Shown: one piece after another, positions 1-7,244 of the stretch
Layout: the number at the start of each line of letters is the position of its first letter
Position numbering within the stretch: position 1 is the stretch's first letter
Assembly: GCA_900545655.1 (NCBI GenBank)
Contig: UQZY01000033.1
Span: 1-20,006 of the forward strand
DNA: 20,006 bases
Direction of reading: 5' to 3'
Source of the DNA: an uncultured Oscillospiraceae bacterium
GTDB lineage: Bacteria; Bacillota; Clostridia; Oscillospirales; Acutalibacteraceae
Made by a program: the position numbers and the translations under genes
Notes under the pieces: generated by a model
Told to the model about the DNA's origin: nothing
The model's database searches: none
The model's input: the letters and a program-made list of their open reading frames with translations, nothing else

Positions 1-2
1 AT

Positions 3-1397
3 ATGGTTTTCAGCAGTTTACAATTTGTTTTGATTTTTATGCCTGTTTTTTTCGGGTGCTATTACATCGCCCCGGAAAAGTACAGAAATATCATCCTTCT
101 GATAGGAAGTATGACTTTTTATTTTATAGGAACGCTGAATGCGCCGTACCACTTTGTATTGTTCATCATCAGCATTCTGGTTGACTTTACAGTCGGGCTC
201 TTTATAGAAAAATACCCGAAGCATAAAAAGCTTTTTCTTGTATGCGGTGTGATTTTTCATCTGATTTCCCTGTGCATATTCAAATACGGAAACTTTATTA
301 TAGGTGAATTCGGGAAGATAAGCAGCGGTCTTGCTTCGTTTAAGGAAATAATTCTTCCGATTGGAATTTCCTTTTACACATTTCAGGGTATGTCGTATAT
401 CGCGGATGTTTACGGCGGAAAAATCAAAGCGGAAAAGAATCTGCTTAACTTCGCGGTTTATATCTCCATGTTTGCGCAGCTTATCGCAGGGCCTATCGTT
501 ACCTACAGAGAGATTTCCGACAGACTTGAGAAAAGAAGGATAACCCGCAGGATGGCTTTTAAGGGGTTCGGGATTTTCATTTTCGGGCTGGGACTTAAGG
601 TGCTGCTTGCAAACCCCATAGGCAAGCTGTGGACGCAGGCTCAGACCATAGGCTTTGAAAGCCTGTCAACACCTCTTGCGTGGATGTCGGTAATTGCGTT
701 TTCATTTCAGCTGTACTTCGACTTTTTCGGGTATTCGCTTATGGCGATAGGTCTCGGAAAGATGATGGGCTTTAAGCTTCCGATAAACTTCAATCATCCG
801 TATACAAGCGTTACCATGACGGACTTTTGGCGCAGGTGGCACATAACGCTCGGAAACTGGTTTCGAGAATATGTGTATATACCGCTCGGCGGAAACAGAA
901 AGGGAACACTCAGAACAATCGTAAACCTGCTGATTGTTTGGCTTCTGACGGGAATATGGCACGGGGCGGGATACAACTTTTTACTGTGGGGCTTCGTTCT
1001 TTTCCTTATCATTACCTCCGAAAAGCTGTGGACAGGGAAGTTCCTTTGCGACCATCGCGCGATAGGTCACGTATATATGGCATTTTTAGTTCCGGTTACG
1101 TGGGCGGTCTTTGCCGTAAATGATATCGGTCAACTGGGCGTTTTGTTCACAAGGCTTTTCCCGTTCTTCGGGCAGGGAGTATGGTCGGTATTCAGGCACG
1201 ATTATCTTAAGTATCTCGGTCAATACTACCCATTCTTTATTGCCGGAACGATACTTTCTTCAAAGGCTCCGTACAGGCTTTTACGGCGAGTAAAGAACCG
1301 GAAGATAATATGTGTTTTCCTTTTCGCAGTTCTTTCTGCAAGTCTTTATTGTATGTATCGCGGTTTTGATGATCCGTTTTTATATTTCAGATTCTGA
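3..1397 (+). CDS. MBOAT-family membrane O-acyltransferase (AlgI/PatA-like)
   Basis: This 464-residue polytopic membrane protein belongs to the MBOAT family. Family members such as AlgI, DltB and PatA move acyl (usually acetyl) groups across or at the membrane onto extracytoplasmic polymers. The sequence shows the family core: the block around DFWRRWH (residues 274-280), the FREYVYIPLGGNR block (287-299), and the putative catalytic His320 in GIWHGAGYNFLLWG (317-330). Many hydrophobic segments run along its length. The N-terminus MVFSSLQFVLIFMP is typical for family starts, so the gene is probably complete although it begins at the window edge; its ribosome site lies outside. It ends 12 bases before the SGNH lipoprotein gene, so the two are very likely co-transcribed. 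An MBOAT next to an SGNH partner resembles PatA/PatB peptidoglycan O-acetylation pairs. The true acceptor (peptidoglycan, teichoic acid or exopolysaccharide) is inference. Confidence 0.9.
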   Translation: MVFSSLQFVLIFMPVFFGCYYIAPEKYRNIILLIGSMTFYFIGTLNAPYHFVLFIISILVDFTVGLFIEKYPKHKKLFLVCGVIFHLISLCIFKYGNFIIGEFGKISSGLASFKEIILPIGISFYTFQGMSYIADVYGGKIKAEKNLLNFAVYISMFAQLIAGPIVTYREISDRLEKRRITRRMAFKGFGIFIFGLGLKVLLANPIGKLWTQAQTIGFESLSTPLAWMSVIAFSFQLYFDFFGYSLMAIGLGKMMGFKLPINFNHPYTSVTMTDFWRRWHITLGNWFREYVYIPLGGNRKGTLRTIVNLLIVWLLTGIWHGAGYNFLLWGFVLFLIITSEKLWTGKFLCDHRAIGHVYMAFLVPVTWAVFAVNDIGQLGVLFTRLFPFFGQGVWSVFRHDYLKYLGQYYPFFIAGTILSSKAPYRLLRRVKNRKIICVFLFAVLSASLYCMYRGFDDPFLYFRF

Positions 1398-1409
1398 GAG
1401 GTGTCACTG

Positions 1410-2237
1410 ATGAAAAAAACAAATTTCCTTACAATAGTTATGTTTGCGCTTATGATAGTTTTCGTTGTCATTTTTTCCTCATGTAAAAACAGCGGAAAAG
1501 AAACCGACAAGCTGACAAAGCCAACGCATGAATCCCCGAGTAAAACCGTTACGGAAAATGTGACTAAAGCGGAAAAGGAAGCCTCTGCGGAAACAAAAAC
1601 GCAGCCTGCTACGGAAGCAGGCAAACCGACCGAAGCCGAAAGCACGGAAAAGAAGGAGCTTCCGCCGGAGTTTTTGTCGGACACTCTTTTCATAGGTGAT
1701 TCCAGAACGGTCGGCCTGATGGAGTATGCGGGACTTGACAAGGCGAATTTCTTTTGCGGAACCGGTATGAGCGTATTCAACATAAAGAAGAACCGTATTT
1801 CGGTTCCGTCTGTCGGAAAACTTACCCTTGATGAGTTGCTATCCAACAAAAAATATGGCAAGATATACGTAATGCTCGGTATAAATGAGCTGGGATACGA
1901 TTTTCAGAGCATAATGAAAAAATACGGCGAATTGATTGATTACATTGCCGAGAAACAGCCTGACGCAAAAATTTTCATTCAGGCAAACCTGCACGTTTCC
2001 AAAAAGCGCAGCGACAGCGATAAATATATAAATAACAAGTCCATAAATAAGCTTAATTCGGAGTTGTCAAAGCTTGCCGACAGCAAGAATATTTATTATA
2101 TGGACGGGAACCGTTTATTTGACGATAAGGACGGAAATCTTTCTGCTGACAAGACATCCGATAATGCGCATCTTTATGCGAAGTATTATGTCGAGTGGGG
2201 CAAGTGGATTTGTCAGGAGACGGCAAAAATCATCTGA
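1410..2237 (+). CDS. SGNH/GDSL-family surface lipoprotein, probable O-acetylation partner
   Basis: The 275-residue product starts with a signal segment of about 20 hydrophobic residues ending in a probable lipidated Cys25 (IFSSC; the -3 residue Phe is not ideal for a lipobox). A low-complexity linker rich in Lys, Glu and Thr (about residues 28-85) follows, then an SGNH domain. GDSR carries the nucleophile Ser98, LGIN carries the oxyanion residue Asn159, and SDNAHLY supplies Asp251 and His254. I chose ATG at 1410 because GAGAGG lies a normal distance upstream; an in-frame GTG at 1401 sits inside that site. SGNH proteins beside MBOAT acyltransferases (PatB, AlgX/AlgJ-type) transfer or remove acetyl groups on polymers outside the membrane. 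The lipoprotein anchor and long charged linker would let the domain reach into the wall. Transferase versus esterase activity cannot be decided from the sequence. Confidence 0.85.
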   Translation: MKKTNFLTIVMFALMIVFVVIFSSCKNSGKETDKLTKPTHESPSKTVTENVTKAEKEASAETKTQPATEAGKPTEAESTEKKELPPEFLSDTLFIGDSRTVGLMEYAGLDKANFFCGTGMSVFNIKKNRISVPSVGKLTLDELLSNKKYGKIYVMLGINELGYDFQSIMKKYGELIDYIAEKQPDAKIFIQANLHVSKKRSDSDKYINNKSINKLNSELSKLADSKNIYYMDGNRLFDDKDGNLSADKTSDNAHLYAKYYVEWGKWICQETAKII

Positions 2238-2249
2238 GGAGGCATGACG

Positions 2250-2741
2250 TTGATTGATAAGGATACATTTTGTGAGCAAATAAAACTTCACGAAAAGGCG
2301 ATGTATTTTCTCGCGTCTTCGTTACTTCAAAATGATGCAGATGCCGCGGATGTGATTGGGGAAGCAATTTTTCGTGCCTATGAAAATATTGATTCGTTAA
2401 AGAATGAAGAGGCATTTAAAACGTGGATACTTAAAATAATTCATAACACGGCGGTTGAGTATATACGCAAAAACACGAAAATAATTCCGATGTATGAGAT
2501 AGATGTTTCCGACGAGGGAAAAGAAAAAAAGGATATCGAAGTAAAGATGTCTCTGCAAAGAGCGGTAAAAAGTCTGAAGCAGCCATACCGGACGGTTATT
2601 TTATTGCATTATTATGAGGATTTATCAATCAACGAGATTTCAAAGGTAACAGGTGATACAACGATTGCCGTAAAACAGCAATTATCCCGTGCAAGAAAGC
2701 AATTGCGGGAAATTCTTAAGGAGGATTTCGGGGATGAATGA
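2250..2741 (+). CDS. RNA polymerase sigma factor, ECF type (SigV-like)
   Basis: A 163-residue sigma-70 family protein with only regions 2 and 4. Region 2 spans about residues 15-75 (DAADVIGEAIFRAYENID, then AFKTWILKIIHNTAVEYIRK) and region 4 about residues 105-155, with the helix-turn-helix at LSINEISKVTGDTTIAVKQQLSRARKQL. This is the layout of extracytoplasmic-function sigma factors. The start is likely TTG at 2250: AGGAGG at 2237-2242 lies 7 bases before it but only 1 base before the ATG at 2244, which is too close. The gene follows the SGNH gene immediately and overlaps the next gene by 8 bases, so it should be translationally coupled to its probable anti-sigma factor. The SigV assignment rests on the RsiV-like partner, not on the sigma sequence alone. 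Its target promoters cannot be seen here. Confidence 0.88.
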   Translation: MIDKDTFCEQIKLHEKAMYFLASSLLQNDADAADVIGEAIFRAYENIDSLKNEEAFKTWILKIIHNTAVEYIRKNTKIIPMYEIDVSDEGKEKKDIEVKMSLQRAVKSLKQPYRTVILLHYYEDLSINEISKVTGDTTIAVKQQLSRARKQLREILKEDFGDE

Positions 2742-3615
2742 TTTTGATAAGATTATAAAACAGAAGATAGAAGAAGAGGATATCTCTGTTCCCGACGTCG
2801 TAAAAGAAAGAATAGATAAAGCTCTTTCAGACTTGCCGGAAAAGGAGAGTAAGCCGACAAGGATTAAGCTTCTTCCGAAAATTGCAGCCGCGGCGGCGTG
2901 CTTTATTTTCATATGCTTTGTAGTTCTTCCGAACTGCAGTACAACATACGCACACGCCTTGGAAAAGGTGCCTGTTATCGGCAGCTTTGTAAGGGTAGTG
3001 ACCATACGCAATTATTTTTATTCGGACGGCAAGCACGACATGGATATCGATGTTCCGGCGATTGAATCCGAAAAGGGAGATGCTGTAGATTTTATCAACA
3101 AGGATGTTGATGAGCTTACAAAAATTCTTGCAGACAGGTTCAACAAGGAGGTTGAAGAGGTCGGAGACAAGGGACACAGCGGTATTTTTGTAGACTATGA
3201 TGTTGTAACAAATACCGACAGATGGTTTACTCTCAGAATCCGTGTTCATGAGGCAGCAGGCAGCAGTAACACATACTATAAGTTCTACCATATTGACAAA
3301 ACAACCGGTAAAATTGTAACCTTAAAGGACCTTTTCACAACAGAGGATTTCTCATCTGTTTTGGAAACTGAAATCAAGCGACAGATGAAAGAGATAATGG
3401 CTGCGGATCACGACAAGCTTTACTGGGTGGACCGTGCCGAGATAGGCTATGACTTCGTAAACCTTGATAACAGCCACAATTTCTACTGGAATGAAAACGG
3501 AGACCTTGTTATCGCCTTTGACAAATACGAGGTTGCGCCCGGATATATGGGAACACCGGAATTTGCAATAAAAAAGGATGTTATAAAGGATATTCTCAAG
3601 GAAGAGTATAGGTAA
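2734..3615 (+). CDS. RsiV-like transmembrane anti-sigma factor (DUF3298-type C-terminal domain)
   Basis: The 293-residue product has a short cytoplasmic part (residues 1-49), one membrane span (about 50-66), and a large extracytoplasmic part. The segment after the span (TTYAHALEKVPVIGSFVRVV) is typical of RsiV-family proteins, and TYA just outside the membrane is a plausible signal-peptidase site. The C-terminal half (about 180-290) reads as a DUF3298 domain, ending in FDKYEVAPGYMGTPEFAI. In Bacillus subtilis RsiV binds lysozyme, is cleaved by signal peptidase and then by a site-2 protease, and frees SigV; that is known for the family and only inferred here. ATG at 2734 has AAGGAGG 9 bases upstream and overlaps the sigma gene end (ATGAATGA). 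It is the last gene of the operon. Confidence 0.85.
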   Translation: MNDFDKIIKQKIEEEDISVPDVVKERIDKALSDLPEKESKPTRIKLLPKIAAAAACFIFICFVVLPNCSTTYAHALEKVPVIGSFVRVVTIRNYFYSDGKHDMDIDVPAIESEKGDAVDFINKDVDELTKILADRFNKEVEEVGDKGHSGIFVDYDVVTNTDRWFTLRIRVHEAAGSSNTYYKFYHIDKTTGKIVTLKDLFTTEDFSSVLETEIKRQMKEIMAADHDKLYWVDRAEIGYDFVNLDNSHNFYWNENGDLVIAFDKYEVAPGYMGTPEFAIKKDVIKDILKEEYR

Positions 3616-3669
3616 GGGCTGTCAAAGGATTTACAGTAATAAAAATTTTTTTAATCGAAAAAATAAAGA

Positions 3670-3705
3670 GCGATGTAATTGTTGTTGCAATTACATCGCC
3701 TTTTT
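3670..3705 (+). terminator. Rho-independent terminator of the MBOAT-SGNH-sigma-RsiV operon
   Basis: A perfect 12-bp inverted repeat GCGATGTAATTG/CAATTACATCGC (3670-3681 and 3688-3699) with a 6-base loop is followed by CTTTTTC. It lies 54 bases after the anti-sigma stop codon. From here to the convergent rsmI end at 3857 the DNA is AT-rich and I see nothing else in it. Confidence 0.9.
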
Positions 3706-3856
3706 CTTGTCAAAAATATGCTTGTGCCGTTTAAACACCGCTTTAATTTCTGAAAAATTTATTGAATTTTAACGCATGTGTTTTATTTGTTTTATAACAG
3801 AATATTTTGTTTGTTGAATAGCAGCTTTTTAAGTGATGAATGTTGATGTATATATC

Positions 3857-4684
3857 TTATTCATTGTTTAAAAGCTTATAGATGTCACTTTTTTTAAGTC
3901 CGGACTGTTTTGCCGCCATCTTTGCCGCATCATTTTTTGACATGCCGGCATCCACAAAGGAGAGTGCGAGCTTTTTTGCGTCGTCAAGCGTTATTTCTTC
4001 CTTTGCCGATTCTTTTGCACCCTCTATGATAAGTACAAGCTCGCCCTTTAGGTTGTTGTCCGGGTAGTCGATAACTGCCTGTGAAAGGGTTGTGCGTATC
4101 ACTTCCTCGTGTATCTTTGTTATCTCGCGTACTATGGCAATATTTCTTTCTCCGAGCGCCTCGTAAAGGTCCTTGAGCGTTGTTGAGAGCTTATGCGGCG
4201 CCTCGTAGAAAATCATTGTACGGCGCTCGGCGCGAATCTCGTCGATATGCTGTCTCCGGGACTTCTTGTTGACGCTTAAAAATCCTTCAAAGGTGAATCT
4301 GCCGTTGTCCATTCCGGAGATAGCAAGCGCCGTAGCAAAAGCCGTCGGGCCGGGTACCGACACGACGGAAATACCGTGCTCGTGGCATGCGTTTACAAGT
4401 TCCATACCGGGATCGGAGATGGCAGGCATACCGGCATCTGACACGAGCACACAGTTCTCGCTGCTCATGATGCGTGATAGAATGGTATCCTGTTTTTGAT
4501 CCTTGTTATGTTCATAGTAGCTTGTGAGCGGCTTTTTGATGCCGAAATGATTGAGAAGCTTTAACGTAACACGTGTATCCTCGGCAGCAATAAAGTCGCA
4601 AGCCTTTAGCACCTCTACGGCGCGCGGCGAGAAATCCGAAAGATTTCCGATGGGGGTACCGGTTACAAATAATTTACCGGGCAT
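3857..4684 (-). CDS. rsmI: 16S rRNA (cytidine-1402-2'-O)-methyltransferase
   Basis: RsmI uses S-adenosylmethionine to 2'-O-methylate C1402 in the decoding centre of 16S rRNA. The 275-residue length matches the family. It begins with the tetrapyrrole-methylase-type fold: GTPIGNLSDFSPRAVEVL (residues 9-26), AAEDTR (33-38), the conserved SDAGMPAISDPG (82-93), PGPTA (111-115), and the RsmI-specific SGMDNGRFTFEGFL (123-136). ATG at 4684 has AAAGGAG about 9 bases upstream. It starts 4 bases after the stop of the trmN-like gene, so the two methyltransferase genes form an operon, a pairing often seen in Firmicutes. Confidence 0.95.
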   Translation of the reverse strand: MPGKLFVTGTPIGNLSDFSPRAVEVLKACDFIAAEDTRVTLKLLNHFGIKKPLTSYYEHNKDQKQDTILSRIMSSENCVLVSDAGMPAISDPGMELVNACHEHGISVVSVPGPTAFATALAISGMDNGRFTFEGFLSVNKKSRRQHIDEIRAERRTMIFYEAPHKLSTTLKDLYEALGERNIAIVREITKIHEEVIRTTLSQAVIDYPDNNLKGELVLIIEGAKESAKEEITLDDAKKLALSFVDAGMSKNDAAKMAAKQSGLKKSDIYKLLNNE

Positions 4685-4688
4685 ATTA

Positions 4689-5450
4689 TTACTCTCCTTT
4701 ATAGTCGCCGATTATTTTGTCGAGTTCTTCCGAATTGCTTCCCTTTTCGTTTTGGATGATGAGGGGAGGCATGACGGTTATATGCGGCTTTGCGCCGCGT
4801 TTACCTTCAATGAGAAAAAGCCACGGAGCGGTGTCGGGACGCTTCATGACAAAGCGTATTCGCTTTGGCTCAATACTGTTTTCTCTCATGCTGCATATGA
4901 CGTCGCAAAGGCGCTCCGGTCTGTGACACATGACAAATCTTCCGCCGAAATTCAGGAGAAAGGCAGCCGCCTTGCATACGTCATCTATGTTGCACATGGT
5001 TTCGTGGCGGGCAATTTTATCTGAATCGGTTTCCGACAGTATACCGGTATATGCGGGCTTGTACGGCGGATTCATAGTGACAAGGTTAAAGGAACCTCCG
5101 GGCAGGGCTTCGCGTATTTTTCTCAGGTCGTGATTAAGGACTGTGATATTTTCAGGGGAATTGTTAAGTCTGAGTGAGCGTGAAAACTGTTCTGCGGCGT
5201 ATTCCTGTATATCAACCCCGTATATAGCTTCACGTACTCCGTTTCTGTACCAAAGCATGGGTATGATACCGCAGCCGCATCCGAGATCACAGCATTTGTC
5301 ATTCTTTTTCGGAGACGAAAAATCGGCAAGCAGTATGGCATCCGTTCCGAAACCGTGCGAGGGGGAACAGATGAGAGAAACACCTTTACCGAGCGTTTCA
5401 ATGAATTCGTCTTTTTTCAGAATTTCATTGCCGTTATCGCATTTTGACAT
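4689..5450 (-). CDS. TrmN/YfiC-type tRNA1(Val) (adenine-37-N6)-methyltransferase family protein
   Basis: A class I SAM-dependent methyltransferase of 253 residues. Motif I is DLGCGCGI (55-62), and the catalytic NPPY of N6-adenine methyltransferases sits at 127-130 (VTMNPPYKP). The N-terminal part with PSHGFGTDAILLADF is typical of the TrmN6/YabB group, which modifies tRNA and commonly sits beside rsmI in Firmicutes. I chose ATG at 5450, with GGTGGTG upstream. Longer in-frame starts run into the terminator stem at 5484-5519 and are unlikely. The exact tRNA target is inferred from the family. Confidence 0.88.
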   Translation of the reverse strand: MSKCDNGNEILKKDEFIETLGKGVSLICSPSHGFGTDAILLADFSSPKKNDKCCDLGCGCGIIPMLWYRNGVREAIYGVDIQEYAAEQFSRSLRLNNSPENITVLNHDLRKIREALPGGSFNLVTMNPPYKPAYTGILSETDSDKIARHETMCNIDDVCKAAAFLLNFGGRFVMCHRPERLCDVICSMRENSIEPKRIRFVMKRPDTAPWLFLIEGKRGAKPHITVMPPLIIQNEKGSNSEELDKIIGDYKGE

Positions 5451-5483
5451 GTTTTTCACCACCGTTTCGTATTTTAACATAAA

Positions 5484-5519
5484 ACAAAAGACCCGGCAAT
5501 GGGAGACCGGGTCTTTTGT
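5484..5519. terminator. Bidirectional terminator between trmN-like gene and cdsA remnant
   Basis: A perfect 13-bp inverted repeat ACAAAAGACCCGG/CCGGGTCTTTTGT (5484-5496 and 5507-5519) with a 10-base loop. T-rich tracts lie on both sides. On the minus strand it follows the decayed cdsA and precedes the trmN-like gene, so it was probably the terminator of the former cdsA transcript. Confidence 0.8.
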
Positions 5520-5568
5520 CATTTTTTATTCAGGCGGATGGAGAGAAATAAGCTTTTATAAACAGGTC

Positions 5569-6065
5569 TTATAAAACCATAGGGAAAAGCCCGCCTGAAC
5601 TCTTGAATATATTGTAAAATACCAATGTCAATGGAGCAGTGAAAAGAGTATCGTAAAGCCGGATGAGAATTTCGACGTGCCCGGGGAGGAGCTTGTCGCA
5701 ATCCTTGATTCCGCAGATACGCTTTATCACGGACATTGATAAATCACCGAGGTTAGTGACTACAGAAAAACTGTCCGTAAGCTTTTGTTGTTTGCAAAAA
5801 CGGTTATGAAAGCAAGAACCAGAACGAGTGTCTAAGGAATAAGCACAGGCGCGCTGTAATAATTTTCGCATTTGACTGCTTGTTAGCTTTGCAAGACTAC
5901 AAAAAGAAAGGGGCAGTCAGCTTAAAGCAAAAAACTTTCCATGTGGGTGTTATATCCAATGAAATCTCCTCGAAATTTGTCATGAGCGAAACTTAAAACA
6001 GTAATCGCGAATAAAACCGGTGTTCTATTGTAAAAACAGGCACCCGTTATGATTCTTTGCTTCAT
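5569..6065 (-). pseudogene. Decayed phosphatidate cytidylyltransferase (cdsA) remnant
   Basis: On the minus strand an ATG at 6065 opens with MKQRIITGA, a typical CdsA N-terminus, but this frame stops after about 46 residues. Membrane-type sequence (TLVLVLAFITVFANNKS) then appears in another frame around 5770-5830. Finally 5569-5760 encodes the C-terminal CdsA region: SVVTNLGDLSMSVIKR, then GIKDCDKLLPGH and LTLVFYNIF. The family signature after S-x-x-K-R...K-D...P-G-H should continue G-G-x-x-D-R-x-D, but reads VEILIRLYD, so catalytic residues are lost. The whole span is about 500 bp against roughly 800-900 for an intact gene, so internal deletion plus frameshifts are likely. No good ribosome site precedes the ATG. 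A working copy must exist elsewhere, since CDP-diacylglycerol is the substrate of the nearby pssA product. Confidence 0.75.
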
Positions 6066-6127
6066 AGGGTATTGCTTTTTTTAGGTACAAGGTGATTACT
6101 GAAGTCGTCTTTAACCCCATTCTAGAT

Positions 6128-6164
6128 AAAAAAAGAGAGTGCAGAAATAGACATTCCGCACTCT
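6128..6164 (-). terminator. Terminator of the TetR-family regulator gene
   Basis: On the minus strand AGAGTGC/GCACTCT (6158-6164 and 6136-6142) forms a 7-bp stem with a further GAA/TTC pairing inside. A run of seven T on the minus strand (6128-6134) follows. It lies about 20 bases after the regulator's stop codon. Confidence 0.75.
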
Positions 6165-6182
6165 TTGTCGTATTTTTGTACA

Positions 6183-6773
6183 CTAAGGTGTGTTTGTAGC
6201 AGATGAAGAGGCATCCATAAGCTTATTAAGCAAGGTTTCAAGGGAACCGTTTATTATGGCAGAATAATAGTCGATATGGACGACAAATCTGTCCGGAAGA
6301 CCTTCTTCAATCCATTTAAGTATAAAGCCGCAGCATGCATAGACATAGAAGTTTGCAACAAAGTTTTTCATGTCGTCAGAGATATCTTCTTTGTCGGAAA
6401 AAGAATTTATCTTATTCAGCACAACGGGAGTTATGAGAATTCGTATGATTTCCTCATACTGTACTCTATGCTCGGAGTCATATGAATTAAGAATCGGTGT
6501 TTTATTTTCGAGAAAAAAGTAAAACAAGGCCTTGATGGCGACATTTATGTCGGGATTGTCAAAGTCAATCCCTTTTTCATCAAAGTATTTTGTTATTTCG
6601 TATGTATAGGTGTAAGCAAGAAGATCGTAAACGTCCCTGAAATGATAATAAAAGGTTTGTCGGTTTACACCGCATATTCCAACGATATCTTTTACGGTTA
6701 TTTTACTTATGTGGCGCTTTTCAAGTAATTCTTTAAATGAGGTCGCCAGCGCCTGCTTTGTTATTTCAGACAT
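6183..6773 (-). CDS. TetR/AcrR-family transcriptional regulator (DhaS-like C-terminal domain)
   Basis: A 196-residue one-component regulator. The N-terminal helix-turn-helix (about residues 5-50) shows KITVKDIVGICGVNRQTFYYHFRDVYDLLAY, the TetR recognition region, shown here only as a motif. The C-terminal all-helical part (55-190) resembles the TetR_C domain of DhaS-type proteins, often found as single regulators in Clostridia; the ligand is unknown. ATG at 6773 has GGGGAGGA 6 bases upstream. It stands alone between the cdsA remnant and ferredoxin, with its own terminator. A dyad just upstream suggests autoregulation. No obvious target operon adjoins it. Confidence 0.85.
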   Translation of the reverse strand: MSEITKQALATSFKELLEKRHISKITVKDIVGICGVNRQTFYYHFRDVYDLLAYTYTYEITKYFDEKGIDFDNPDINVAIKALFYFFLENKTPILNSYDSEHRVQYEEIIRILITPVVLNKINSFSDKEDISDDMKNFVANFYVYACCGFILKWIEEGLPDRFVVHIDYYSAIINGSLETLLNKLMDASSSATNTP

Positions 6774-6798
6774 AGTTGTCCTCCCCGTGTATGGCGAA

Positions 6799-6825
6799 TG
6801 TGTTTATAAAAGCACAATAAGTATA
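6799..6825 (-). promoter_or_regulatory. Possible promoter -10 and operator dyad of the TetR-family gene
   Basis: On the minus strand TATACT (6820-6825) could be a -10 element, though the -35 is weak. Immediately downstream is an imperfect 18-bp dyad (6799-6816) with TGTG and CACA half-ends and 14 of 18 symmetric positions. A dyad over the likely transcription start fits autorepression by the TetR-family protein. This is inference. Confidence 0.35.
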
Positions 6826-6864
6826 GCACATTTTAACTGTGTATAAAAGAAAATAAAAACAAAA

Positions 6865-6902
6865 TAAAACAAAAAAGACCCGACGGCAAAGCCGGGTCTT
6901 TT
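6865..6902 (-). terminator. Terminator of the ferredoxin gene
   Basis: A 10-bp stem AAAAGACCCG/CGGGTCTTTT (6873-6882 and 6893-6902), with a further GGC/GCC inside, is followed on the minus strand by a T-rich tract. It starts 18 bases after the ferredoxin stop codon. Confidence 0.85.
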
Positions 6903-6919
6903 CCGCAAAGTAATTACAC

Positions 6920-7087
6920 TTATGCCTGCTCAATAGCTCCTGTCGGGCATGTGTCTGCACATGAACCGCAATCGATGCAAGTGTCAGCGTCAATCTTGTA
7001 GATGTCGCCCTCAGAGATTGCCTCTACAGGACAGCCGTCCTTACAAGAACCACAAGCTACGCAAGCGTCAGTAATTTTGTAAGCCAT
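6920..7087 (-). CDS. 2[4Fe-4S] ferredoxin, clostridial type
   Basis: A 55-residue protein with two CxxCxxCxxxCP motifs: CVACGSCKDGCP (residues 9-20) and CIDCGSCADTCP (37-48). This is the classical clostridial ferredoxin, a low-potential cytosolic electron carrier for enzymes such as pyruvate:ferredoxin oxidoreductase and hydrogenases. The acidic composition and C-terminal TGAIEQA are typical. ATG at 7087 is preceded by AAAGGAGGTCA, a near-perfect ribosome site. It has its own promoter and terminator, so it is a single-gene transcription unit; the strong signals fit an abundant protein. Confidence 0.95.
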   Translation of the reverse strand: MAYKITDACVACGSCKDGCPVEAISEGDIYKIDADTCIDCGSCADTCPTGAIEQA

Positions 7088-7118
7088 GCTAAGTGACCTC
7101 CTTTATTTAGTTAAATAT

Positions 7119-7147
7119 ATTTTAAACATAACGATTTATATTTTCAA
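7119..7147 (-). promoter_or_regulatory. Probable housekeeping-type promoter of the ferredoxin gene
   Basis: Minus strand TTGAAA (7142-7147), a 17-base spacer and TAAAAT (7119-7124), about 32 bases before the start codon, in very AT-rich DNA. Five of six positions match the consensus in each hexamer. Confidence 0.6.
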
Positions 7148-7244
7148 GACTATATTTATATTTTTTTGCAGTATCTCTGTTAATGTTTTGTCAATTTTAT
7201 ACGGACAAGCATAAAGGTCAATGAGAAAAAGTATGTGTATGAGC

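Noticed and set aside
1346..1861. Open frame of 171 codons on the minus strand across the SGNH gene
   Set aside because: Low-complexity Ser/Val sequence antisense to the Lys/Glu/Thr linker; no ribosome site and no family features. The plus-strand SGNH gene explains the DNA.
5451..5522. Longer N-terminus for the trmN-like protein
   Set aside because: The extra codons run into the 13-bp terminator stem and have no family similarity; ATG at 5450 fits the family length.
5484..6902. Flanking repeat pair made of the AAAAGACCCGG stems at 5484-5519 and 6873-6902
   Set aside because: Both are ordinary terminators placed right after minus-strand genes; similarity is limited to the stem and does not suggest a mobile element boundary.
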